From Pinguiococcus pyrenoidosus (lineage: Eukaryota; Sar; Pinguiophyceae; Pinguiochrysidales; Pinguiochrysidaceae), in contig JAAMXY010005111.1 of assembly GCA_019677205.1 (NCBI GenBank), positions 1 to 15,069 of the forward strand: a DNA stretch of 15,069 nucleotides, in the 5' to 3' direction. The notes beneath the pieces were generated by a model. The model worked only from the letters and a program-made list of their open reading frames with translations. It did not search any database and had not been told where the DNA came from. The position numbers and the translations under genes are program-made. This document shows positions 1-10,000 of the stretch, piece after piece. Every line of letters begins with the position of its first letter. Positions within the stretch are counted from its first letter, which is position 1.

Positions 1-1
1 C

Positions 2-869
2 CGCGATGCCACGGCGCCATCGAAGCGGGGCTTCTTCTCCGGCACTCGCCTGAACCTCTTCGGGCTCAACTTTGGTGAGGTGGAGCTCCCGAAAGACGGT
101 GAGGCGGACTACTACCCCGCTCTCGGCCCGTTCGCCAAGGAGGCGGCCGACTACGCCCTCGCGGGGCAGGCTCAGCCGCTGGTGTCGGAGGGAGCGGGCA
201 AGGGCAAGCTGCACGTGGGGACCTTCGCTGGCGGCTGCTTCTGGGGCCTGGAGCTGGCCTTCCAGAGGTAGGCTTATCACAGCGCAAAAACAACGATTGG
301 TGCTGGATTGCTGCCGACGACTGATTGATTGCCTCGCTCAGGGTCGTTGGGGTCGAGGCAACGTCCGTCGGATACACCCATGGAGAGCAGCGCCGCCCGA
401 CCTACCGCAGCATCTGCTCTGGCGGGACCGGCCACACGGAGGCCGTGCAAGTGCTCTATGACCCGGAGCAGGTGTCCTTCGACAAGCTCTTGGAGGTGTT
501 TTTCTCCCGGACGGACCCAACGACCTTGAACCGGCAAGGCGCCGACACCGGCACCCAGTACCGCTCTGGTGTCTACTATCACTCCGAGGAGCAGAAAGCG
601 GCTGCCGAGAAGGCGTTTGCGGAGCAGGAGAAGAAGTACGGCGCGAACTCGGTTGTGACGGAGCTTCTTGAAGCGAAGGAGTACTGGCCGGCGGAGCCCT
701 ACCACCAGCAATACCTCGAGAAGGGAGGACGCTTCGGACAGCCTCAGTCTGCGGAGAAAGGGGCGACCGATACGATCAGGTAAGACCGTCCGTCCGCGAT
801 GCCAAGTGCTGATGCACTGATGAGAAGCTCAAAAACTGACGACGAGAACACCAAAGGTGCTACGGCTAA
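2..869 (+). CDS. msrA: Peptide-methionine (S)-S-oxide reductase MsrA, plant type, three exons, 5' partial
   Basis: MsrA reduces the S-epimer of methionine sulfoxide in proteins and as free amino acid, using a catalytic cysteine recycled through disulfides and thioredoxin. The model is join(<2..267, 342..779, 857..869), 238 residues in the window. The catalytic motif GCFWG has its Cys codon at 236-238. It is followed after splicing by LAFQRVVGVEATSVGYTHGE, then by the family blocks GHTEAV, DPTTLNRQG, TGTQYRSGVYY, EPYHQQYLEKGGRFG and QSAEKG. Both introns split an AG|G arginine codon (phase 2). The third exon adds Cys-Tyr-Gly-stop, giving the IRCYG ending typical of plant and algal MsrA; reading through intron 2 would stop at TAA 781-783. 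Frame 2 is open to the left edge with no ATG, so the N-terminus is missing. The visible start is basic and Ser/Thr-rich (S-K-R-G-F-F-S-G-T-R), which could be part of a targeting presequence, but this is inference. The cysteine usual in the AEKGC position of plant homologues is Ala here. Confidence 0.94.
268..341 (+). other. msrA intron 1 (74 bp, GT-AG, phase 2)
   Basis: The donor is AG|GTAGGC and the acceptor is CGCTCAG|G. Removing 268-341 joins AG to G to give Arg and restores the conserved MsrA run FQR-VVGVEAT. Without splicing, TAG at 269-271 stops translation one codon past the exon. A CTGAT branch-site-like sequence at 321-325 puts the branch A (324) 17 nt before the last intron base. 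Confidence 0.93.
780..856 (+). other. msrA intron 2 (77 bp, GT-AG, phase 2)
   Basis: The donor CAG|GTAAGA is near-perfect and the acceptor is CCAAAG|G. Splicing joins AG (778-779) to G857, giving Arg, then TGC TAC GGC TAA (Cys-Tyr-Gly-stop). This reproduces the C-terminal RCYG of plant-type MsrA, which is strong evidence for the intron. CTGAC at 836-840 puts a branch A at 839, again 17 nt before the last intron base, matching intron 1. An unspliced transcript would end at TAA 781-783 and lack the terminal cysteine. Confidence 0.88.
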
Positions 870-1093
870 GCGCGAAGCGCCGCTAGGGAGCAAGGAGGCG
901 CGCATTCAGGAGGCGCCGACGAGGAAAGCGACTTTTTATACTCTGCTGTCCGCCTTCTACTTCGCTTCACTTCACTCCACTTCACTTCACTCTGTGCGTC
1001 TATTGCATCACACCTCTCTACCTACCTCCCCACAGAAACGCTCTTTCCGCAGCAAGTTGCGGCATCAGCTCGTCAGTGTCAGCTCTTCCCCTC
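870..1093. other. Tail-to-tail intergenic spacer (3' UTRs of msrA and VPS13)
   Basis: These 224 bp separate the two convergent stop codons. I see no convincing gene here. The stretch holds a 9-bp direct repeat AGGAGGCGC (893-901 and 908-916), a T/A-rich patch ACTTTTTATA (931-940), the TTCAC tandem repeat (961-990) and a pyrimidine-rich stretch up to about 1033. No AATAAA lies in the spacer on either strand. The nearest + strand AATAAA is at 1163-1168, inside the antisense of the VPS13 C-terminal codons. Confidence 0.75.
961..990. repeat. Short tandem repeat, six 5-bp units of TTCAC type
   Basis: Six consecutive pentamers read TTCGC, TTCAC, TTCAC, TCCAC, TTCAC, TTCAC, so four are exact and two carry one substitution. 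The repeat lies in the intergenic spacer, in the 3' UTR of one or both genes. A five-base unit would be frame-disrupting in coding sequence, which supports the non-coding call. Probably a minor microsatellite. Confidence 0.85.
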
Positions 1094-4000
1094 TCAGGAG
1101 AGCTGCCACACATCCTTCATCCGTCTACCCGAGTCTGCGTCTGCCTCCAGATACTCATCGGGAATAAATGCGATCCACGCCTCGTCGCGGAACCTTTCGG
1201 ACGGCGCCAGCACGCGTCGCGGTCTTCGCTGACCCAACGGCACCAAGTCCCAGAGGTGCAGGGTCGCGTCCACGCTCGCTGTCACCGTACGAAACGCGCC
1301 AAGCACACCCGCTACTGGGCTAACTACCAGGCCAGCCAGGCCTTTCCCAACGCCACCGACGAAGCCAGCGACGCCCTCTGCGTTCTCGATGGCGAGCCTC
1401 GGGTGATCGTACAAGCCCAGAACGCCCCGCGTGAGGCTGGTGATCATCACCTTGCCACCCTCCACCACTCCCTCCCCGATGTGCCGCGGCTTCTTCATGA
1501 TGGTGCCATCCGCCGCCAGCACGTGATTCGGTCCCAGCTGCCCGAGGCCCAGTCCGCTGATCATCTCTTCCAGCGTGCCGCTGATCTTCGATGCACTTTG
1601 CGCGGCTCCTCCGACCACGCCCTGGGCTAGCCGCCGCAGACCCTCTCCCTTGAAATCGGATTCGCCTCGCAGCTCCGCCCCCGTCGCGCGGAAGAACTGC
1701 ACCATGCCTTCGCCAACCTTGTTGGCAAGGGCGAGAGGGTCGCCAAGAACCTCCATGGACCCGAAGAGCTTGTAGCTCTGCGCCACGCCTTGATGGACGA
1801 GGCCCAAGGTCAGGGTGCGCACGAGGTCTTTCCGCTGACCGAAGAAGTTGTCAACCTCACATTCGCCAAAGACGAAGATCGGGCTCGCGTGAGCGAAGGT
1901 GCTCACCAGGGCGGTGAGCGCGCCGAGCACCTGGTTCCCCAGCAGGGCCAAGGCCGTCTCGTCTTCCGACGAGAACGGCGAGTCAAGAGAGAGCGGATTC
2001 GCAGCCGGATCCAGCGAGGTTGCGATGGCGTTCTGATCGCCAATGTTCGCAAGAATCTCGAGCTGAAGAACGATCGGTCCATGGTGAAGGTGCTCCACGT
2101 AGATCAGTCCGCTGCTCACGTGACCAAGCGGCTCGATGCGATCTTTCAGAATCAGGAGGCAGCCCTTGAGCGCGGGGCCGGAAATCCGCTCCGCCTGGCC
2201 CCTTCGCGCCGTGGCATCCGCCCCCCCCCGGAACGAGTCGCGGTTGCTCTGCTCTTGAGCACTGGCGTCATCGAGCTCAGAGAAGCTCTTGTATCTGGCG
2301 CCGTTCGTGTCCTGAGCGTCGCTTTCGTCTCCGTCGGCAGGCCGTGACACACACTTCACGAAGAACCGCACGAGGGAGATCATCGGCCGCACGTCCACGT
2401 GCACTTGGACCCTTCCCAGGACACCCTCGATCATCTTGAAGTGCTGGATCTTGGTGGCGGTGACCTCTCGCTCGTACATCACGCGCAGGAAGGGGAGCAG
2501 CTCGGTCGCTTTTCCGTTGCTCCCGCGAAGATGGGAATTGAATCCCGTGTCCACGGGACGAAGCACCACTGGAAACCTCGCCTTTCGCCGCAAGTCGTCG
2601 ATCTGCATGTGGAACACGCTGAGCTCTGTGCGATCGCTGCCCCCCTTCTTGCGCAGCTCCATGCCGTCCGCCGTGAAGGTGACCAACTCCATGCCCCCGA
2701 CCGCTCTCGTCTGCACGCCTCCGTGGCTGTCGATCAGGGTCAGCGCGAGGCCTTGCCCCCGGACTGTGATGTCGAAGCTGTTGTACAAGCGCTTCAACTT
2801 CGAAAGGGCTCGAAGGCGAAGCCGATGCACCCCGGCGGTGGTGTTGAGGAGACTGGCCACGTCAAAGGGACGGACATCAGAGACCGCAAGCACCCGCGTG
2901 CGACCCTCCGCCCGGACTTCCGAGAGGAGCGTCTGCCGTCCGCGCAGCACGCCGCTGGCGTAGAGGGCGTCCTGCAGCTCTCGCTGGAGCATCCTTCCCG
3001 TGTCGAAGGTGCGCAAAAAAAAGACCGTCGTTGGACGCGCCTGCTGTCCCTTCTCGCGACGGAAGAGCTCGACCTCCTTTTGGCTGGCCCCTAAGACGAG
3101 AAGGTCGCTGACCGGTGCGAACGCTCCAGTCAATGGCTCCAGGGCTTGGATCTTCTCGAGATCGTACGTTTGCGCCTCCGCTTCGGATCCCTGGATCGCG
3201 ATGCGAAGCTTCCGAGAGCCCTCGGGGTTGTCCCACACGAAGGCGGCCCAGGACATCGGCGGAAGCGTGCGCCAAACGCGTGGCAGCACTCCAACTTGGC
3301 GGTACACGAGGGTCGCGCCGGCTGATCGATTCTCCAGGCGAAAGGGGGGATTCTTGCTGACGTCCTCGATGACGACATGAACGACCCCTTCCTCAACGCG
3401 GACCTTCACGGTGCAGACCGGGCCGACGCCATCGGAGTTCTTCAACCACACATGGGTTTCCCCGAGCTTGTCGACACAGACAGGGGGGCTCAAGTCGTGC
3501 GGCACTTCGTACGCAGCTTCGTTCGTCAGGCCCGGACCTGCATCCGGGGACCTCGAGTCCTTCGCAAGGCGGAAGAAGAGACAGCGATTCGCCTCCCGTC
3601 CCACGACCGCGTTTGCGGCGCTGAGGACGGCCTCTTTGGCGTCTTCGAAGCCGTACAAAGCTTTGACGCGATCGCCCTCCGTCGCACAAGTCTCCTGAGC
3701 CGTCTGCCAAGCCCTGACGCAGCCTTCTGCATCTTTCTCGGTCACCACCAACGGATTGCCGTCGAACGCAGCGGCCCAGGCGGACGTGACCTGCAAGGGG
3801 CAGCTGTAGGAGTAGACCAGCACGGAATCGCCCGAGTCGACCTCAGCGAAGGGTTTGAAGCTGTCGAGCCCGTCCGATCGAAGCAGATACTTCGAGACGC
3901 TCTCTAAGCACGTCTGCTTCTCCTCGACGGCGCTTCTCACGGGGAGGCTGGGATTGCTTCGCTTGAACTGCCGGCTTCTCTCCCGTGCCATGCTCGACGG

Positions 4001-7000
4001 TTGGCGCCACGCCCACACAGCCGCCGCAGCGGCTCGCTTTGCTTTCGTGGTGCTCTCCACGCACAGTTTTAAGGGAAGCACCTGGATTCTGCTGCTCGTG
4101 CGGTTCTGCACAACAAAGCGAGGCAGCAGAGCGACGGCCGTGGTGCGATGGAAGAATCCCGGCAAGTGCCGTATCTGGAGGCCGAGGCAGCAGCCTTTGG
4201 CCATGACCTCGCCGGTGGCGACGCCATCGACGCTGTTTGCCGACAGAGGGAACGGCTCGCACCACGACCTCCCCTGAAAGCTCAGATTGGGCAAGTTGGC
4301 GGACAGCTTCCCTTTTCCTTTCTCTTCTGTCCAGATGGGCCCGTTGCACAGAAGCGGTGCTGCAGTCGTTCGTTCTGATTCGCGCGGTGACTCCGCCGGT
4401 GCTCCGTCTGCGGCGCCATTCGCGGCCGCCTGCCCGTCCTGAGCGGGGTCCATTCCCGCGTTGGCGTCATGAAGGCGCTTCAGCTCGCTCGGGAAGGCTT
4501 TCAAGCCGAAGCACGGGTCGAAGGGGAGGCTGGGCACGGAGTGCAGCAGCACGAGATAATGCCGTCGCGCAGAAGCTCCGCCCAAGACCACGGGGTCGCC
4601 GGGCAGGCACACTCGGATCCAGATCTGGTAGTTGTAGTCTGCGGTCACGCCTGGGATACACAGCGCCGACGCCTTCCAGCCGCGGATCTTCAGCCAGATC
4701 GGTGGGGGCGATCTGCTGTCAATCGCAACGAGCACGGCAGTTGCCTGTGGCAGCCACAAGCGAAGAAGCGCGAGGCTCTTGGATCGCCTGTCGCTCTGGC
4801 ACGTCTGCAGCAACGCAGGCCTCATGCGCCGCAACTGATCTGGGAGAGACTGGAGAACGTAGTCCCTATCACTGTAGAGACGCTCGCCCGGCGTCACGTC
4901 GAAGAGCAAGGCTGGCTGCGCAGTGGAGAAGAGCACTTCGGCGCCGCTGCGTCGAAGCTCGACACGTTCAACGCAGACTTCGTGTGCCTTCACCGCGCAC
5001 ACGCAGAAGAGGATCATCATGAACTGGTCTCGCGGAGTCTCCTGGGGCGCCATCTTCGCTGGGTTGGGGCCGACTCGGATCTTGGCGCCAGCCCTGACGA
5101 AGCGCCGGTACACAAGGTACTGAGCCCCTCCAGAGCAGTGCACGCGCTCCCCCGTGTTCCTGTAGCCGTCGAGGATCATCCAGCGAGGAGGCCGCTTGCA
5201 CTGGGCGTCGACACAGATGTAGAGATCCGCGTCGTGGGACACCGAGAAAGAGAGAATCGGCCTCGGCAGCGCGTTGGGAGATGTACTCGAACTGTTGTCG
5301 TAGTCTGCCAGGGCGGACGGCACTTGCAGGCACGAAATCCCCTCCGAACGCTCCGCCTTCAGACAGGCTGGAAGCTCCACCAGACGAGCCCCGCAGTCGG
5401 AGTACGGGGGGTCACCGACGCCCGCGCTCGGCAGCTCTCGAAACGCCGTGGCTTTGGCAGTCTCCGGGCTGTGCTTGAGCCTGATGTCAAGATGCCTTTG
5501 CTTGTCGTCATCTCCTTTCGCCTCCTGCTGCGCAATCGGCTGCCCGGTAATCTGGCTGAGATAAGCCAAGGCCCCCGCGTCGGACTCGAGATCTACGAAT
5601 CGCGCCGTCCGGGCAAACTTCCCAAGGGAGGACGACAACGGCATGATCTGGAGCTTCGGATTTCGCTTCGGGCTTGAAAACAGCATGGGCTGCACAGACG
5701 TCGGCATCCACGGGCCCTTCGATGCCGCCTCGATCCGTGCCGGCGCGCAGAAGAAGAAGTCGTTGGCCAAGTCAGACTGCGTCCTCTCGGCACGGTAGTC
5801 GAACGCAGATGACACCGAGGTCGCGACGTTCTCGGAGCTTGAGACCAGCCCATGCGTCCGCTCCCAGGTTTCCATCATCTCCCGATTCTGCCTCCGATGC
5901 AGATCGGGGCTGGCTATCTCACCAGCCTTGAGCTCTTTTCGTGGCGCCTCCCCCTTCCCCGCCGGCTTCTGGTAGCCAGCACCGAATGTCTTCGACGAGC
6001 TCAGCTCCGCGGCGACAACCTCCTCCGGGCTGCAGCGAAACTGAAGATGCAGGCCGGACTTATTCATGATCCAGTGCGTCGCGTACAAGACCAAGCCTCG
6101 GCTGCTGCTCAAGGGCCAGGTGCGCTGCACTCGCGTCTGGGGGATGCTGCCGCCGACACAGAGGCGGGGGTTGATCCTAGCGCCCGCGCCATGGAACGCG
6201 TTCAGATCCTCGGGACTTCCCGGGTAAACGAGAACTTCCTCGTATTTGTCCTCCACGTCTTCAGCAGCATGCGCTGCGCTGGCTCCATGCCGAGCCTGGT
6301 GAAACGCCTTTCGATCTCCGTGCAAGTCGGGTGGAATGACGATGGGCTCGCTCCAGGAACCATTTGCGGGACGATAGCTGTCGAGGTCCTCTGACAAAGC
6401 GTCGCGCTGCCCCTTCTGTTCTACCAGCGTCCGGGGCACCTGCCGCAACGCCTCGAAGTGAGACTCCTCCTTGGAAATGAGGAACCGAAGCCGGTAGGCA
6501 ATCGGCTCGCCAACAAAAAACGCAGGAATCGACAAGCAGCTGAAAGGGGGTGTCAAGCCCCTGAAGATCACCCGTGATCGACGCGAGACGTCCTCGCCGT
6601 CTTGTCCAACACCAGCTTCAAACAGAGAACGAGCTTCGGATTGGCGCAACGTCTTCGATGTGCCGACTCCTGACGCTACCATGTGCGCCTTGCGCGGGGC
6701 TGCCATACCGGCCGTGTTCGAAGGATTCAGCAATTCTGGATCCAAGCGCTGCTGATTCCTTCCACTGCTATCTGAGGTATGTCGTCTCGCCTCGGACGGA
6801 TCCGGCAGGAAGAACAGGTCCATCACGCCATCATCCGTCGACGAAGCGTTTCCTCGGGCAGGAGGCGATGCCGCGGTGGGGAGGCTTGCCTTCCCGCTTC
6901 CTGGAACGCTCCGGGAGGCGGCTCCCAAGCGCAACTTCGAAGCAGGCTGTCGGAAGTCCCACTCGACGGCGTACGGCAGCGTGTTGTAGATCTTGAAAGC

Positions 7001-10000
7001 TGGGAGTGCCGTGATGCGCCATTCAGCGGCAACATGCTGCGCACCATCTAAGCTGCTGAGAGAAGAGAAGGAATCCGCCTTCCGGTTGAGACCGGTTTCC
7101 GTGGACGTGCTGCGCAGCATTGATCCCCGATGGGCACTTCTTCCACCGTCCGAGTCGCGCCCGTACACTCTGGCGGCTTCCTTCGTGACGAAGTCCATGT
7201 GAAGCGCATTCTCCTCGAGACTCGGCGTTCGTCGAAGCCCGGCAGGAATCTTGCAATCGAAGAGACTCAGTGGGAGCTGCACCTCGGCCGTGGACTCCTC
7301 GTGCGACCCCAAAGGAGCTCTTGCTGAGGGACTGTACAGTTGAATCTTCCTCCGCAGGGCGAAAGCTGCGGTCTGCAACAAGGGCAAGGGAAATGCCCCC
7401 GACTCGTCATCCTCTAGTCGGAGAGCCGCGGAGTCCTCGCCCTCATGGACTTGCCCGCAGTCCTCTCCAAGTCCACAGATCTCGACGGCGTCGCGGGTCT
7501 GATTGACGAATGTGACGTTCGTTCTCAACTTGATGGATAGGCTCTGGGTCCCGTCGATCGGCTCAGTGCTATCATCGGATCGCGCTCTGCCAAGCGAAGG
7601 CATCTCCAGGTCCCCATTCTGAGTCGCGGAGGTACTCGGGACCTCCGAATCCTCCTGTACATTCCGTCCCCGCCTCCTCGCCGTGCGCACGTCCATCACA
7701 AGGCAAATCGGAAATGGCATGCCGTGGGACCGCGCGCCGAGCTGGTACTCGTGCACGCCGGTTTCCAGCGGCACCAACGGCATCAGAGAGAGTCCTGGCG
7801 CAATCTCAATGTCCGTAATCGGCTCAAAACCCTCGATCTGCACGGTGACCCGGCAGTCTCCACTCCGGGGCACAAAGACACGCTTCGAGGACGCACGTTG
7901 AATGGCCGTCGCGTATCCGATTTCAGCTTCGAGCCCGGCCATTGCCCCGCGATTCCAGCCCGCCAGCGAGGAGTTGCCATGCGCAATGCGCACCTCAACC
8001 AGGCAGCCCAGCCGGTTTTCGATGAGATACCCATCCCAGCTCGATTTCAGGGGCAGCGACCCCTCGGGAGGGATCGAAGGTCCATCAAGATCAAGGCCAA
8101 CGCCGTCGTCAGCCATGTCATCCGTGGTGAGGCTGTGTGTCATCGACTCCGGTGGGTTTCTCCTGAGCCATGCGAGCTCCATCCTCGGCAGCGCCTCCCG
8201 AGTGGGCTTCATCGGGGCCACGAGACGCGCATACGACGCAAGCTTCCGCGCTCTCATGCTTCTCTCCAGGCGTGGCACTTCGGTCAGGAACGCGCTCGTG
8301 ATGTTCAGCGCAAGGTGCCTCTCCGACTTTAACACGAAGTTCGTCCGCCGCACTCCGAGTCGGCTGAATCCGCGGGCGGTGATTGGAAAGGGCTCGATCA
8401 GCAGCTCGGGCTGGACGGAAGTCACGGCCCGACCGTCGCGGATCGTAGAAGACATCCTTGATGCATTCCTGTTCAAGTACTTCATCGCAAGTTGAGCATG
8501 CAACCGCACGTCTAGGCTGTCCATGGGGCCGAGGATGTCCTGCTCGGACACGTGCTTGATGCCCCCGCGGACCCGAAGATCGCTAAGGTCCAGATCAAGC
8601 AAAGGTGACCCAGCGAAGCCGCTGCCAGTGGGGTCGGACAGCCAGTTCTCTTCCCATTCCGCTCCGTCATTCCCGGCATCATCCCCCGGCGCACCTCGGA
8701 AATCATCCTCCAGCTCAAGGAAATGCGCTTTGCATCTGGTGACTTGCAGGTCCACTGCAAGGAGCACCGTGACATCGTCGGACTTGGAGGCGTCCAGCCC
8801 AAGGAGCTTCGTTGTCCCCGCCTCATCCAAGGAAAGGCTCCCCGAAAACGGCTGGACCTGCCTTTCCCTCTCCTCCAACATGTGAAGGCCCATCTCGTTG
8901 GCCTCTTCCCTTCGACCGTACGGGTCAATGAGCTGCAGCAAGCCGCCCGAGCGGAAGCCCAATCCAAGATCGAGACCTGCCGAGGACTCGTCGTCTAGGA
9001 GCCACCGCATCTCCGGAGCGTTTGGCACCTGCAGAGGCTGAAGCACCTCCGTGTGCCGATAGGCATGCGATATCTGGTCTTCGTCCAGGGCTGCGATCAC
9101 CACGAAGTAGTTGTGCGTGCGGTTGTGCCTGCTTCGCCGCGACGTGTCCCTGTAGTGATGCCTTACGCCTTCGTTGCCACCGAGAACCACTTTGGCCTTC
9201 GAGCCAGGCTTCCGGATGATGTCGTTGCCGCCCGGTGTGCCAACGAGGAAGGAGCGGTGGACGACCTTCTGGAAGACTTCGAAGGGGCCCACGCTGGTCA
9301 TTATCACATCTCCCGTCCACTGGTAGCCCCGCTCCAGCAGCCAGGTCTGGGGCGACAGGGGACGGCCAATCGGTATCGGTACGCTGCCGCCACCAGGGGA
9401 CTGCCGGAGGAAGTCCCGATGCTCCCGAGGCCCTGGAAGATTGCGGTATCTTCGCCTTAGCAAATGATGCCGACTGTCCATGCACACGTAGACAATGCAG
9501 GGGCGGTCGACGTCAAAGGAAAGCAGAGCGCGGTCTTGTGCGGCCCACTGCTCGTTCAGAGTCGCCACTCCAACGAGAGGAACGAATCCGACCTTCGCTG
9601 GAGGCGCATCGTCGCCGCTGGAGGCATAGCCATCGCTTGAGTCATGCTCCTCAGCAACCCCTTGCCACCGCTCGGGGAGAGACGTGATGACGACGTCTGC
9701 ATCGTCAATGTATACTCGGGTGCCGACGCCCAGCGGTGCGGCCAGTGGAGACGGGGACGCCAGCTCGTCGGGCACGCCGACTTTCCTTGGCGCGGAGTTC
9801 TGGAGTCGCGTCACGATGGGAAGGCCGAACACGCTGGGCACGTAGAGAAATTCCCAAGCCTGCTGGGCAAATCGGGCGTGCCGAAGAGCTCGAACGAGCT
9901 TGCGCTGCATGAGCCGCACGCGCGCCTCGGAGAACTCTTCGCTCGGGAAGCTCTTCCGCCGCACGAAGGGGAACTCCAAGCCAGCGTCTTCCTCGAGCAC

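Larger units (their letters stand above)
3118..8044 (-). other. VPS13 adaptor-binding (VAB) region, six repeats, with a large insertion
   Basis: VAB repeats bind PxP-type adaptor peptides that direct VPS13 to organelles, and each repeat has an invariant Asn. Six such asparagines can be placed: N2327 (ENRLGCLVEV), N2498 (TFVNQTRDAVEI), N2671 (KIYNTLPYAVEW), N2978 (HWIMNKSGLHLQF), N3631 (LLPRFVVQNRTS) and N3889 (FRLENRSAGATLVYRQ). Spacings are 171, 173, 307, 653 and 258 residues. The 653-residue gap contains modules B and C, which lie between PMLFSSP (from about 3103) and RSWCEPFPLS (W3578). In relatives these two blocks lie close together within one repeat. Disordered Ser/Arg/Asp-rich linkers also separate the repeats, for example around 2700-2800. 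Repeat boundaries are approximate. Confidence 0.85.

Noticed and set aside
781-783. TAA as the msrA stop codon
   Set aside because: It forms bases 2-4 of a strong GTAAGA donor, and splicing to 857 restores the conserved Cys-Tyr-Gly ending.
931-940. TATA-box-like TATAAAAAGT on the - strand
   Set aside because: It would drive transcription leftward into the antisense of msrA, where no gene is seen; it lies in the VPS13 3' region.
870-1093. Small RNA gene, terminator hairpin or mobile element in the spacer
   Set aside because: I saw no tRNA-like structure, no terminal inverted repeats with target duplications and no strong hairpin; only short direct repeats.
799-1167. 122-codon + strand frame starting just after the apparent msrA stop
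   Set aside because: It starts inside msrA intron 2, translates the TTCAC repeat, and ends antisense to VPS13; no protein-like features.
2399-3094. 231-codon open frame on the + strand
   Set aside because: Antisense shadow of the conserved VPS13 C-terminal coding region; composition is low-complexity and no family is recognisable.
4469-5677. 402-codon open frame on the + strand
   Set aside because: It lies wholly antisense to VPS13 modules B and C, shows no recognisable domain, and is expected by chance opposite a GC-rich coding frame.
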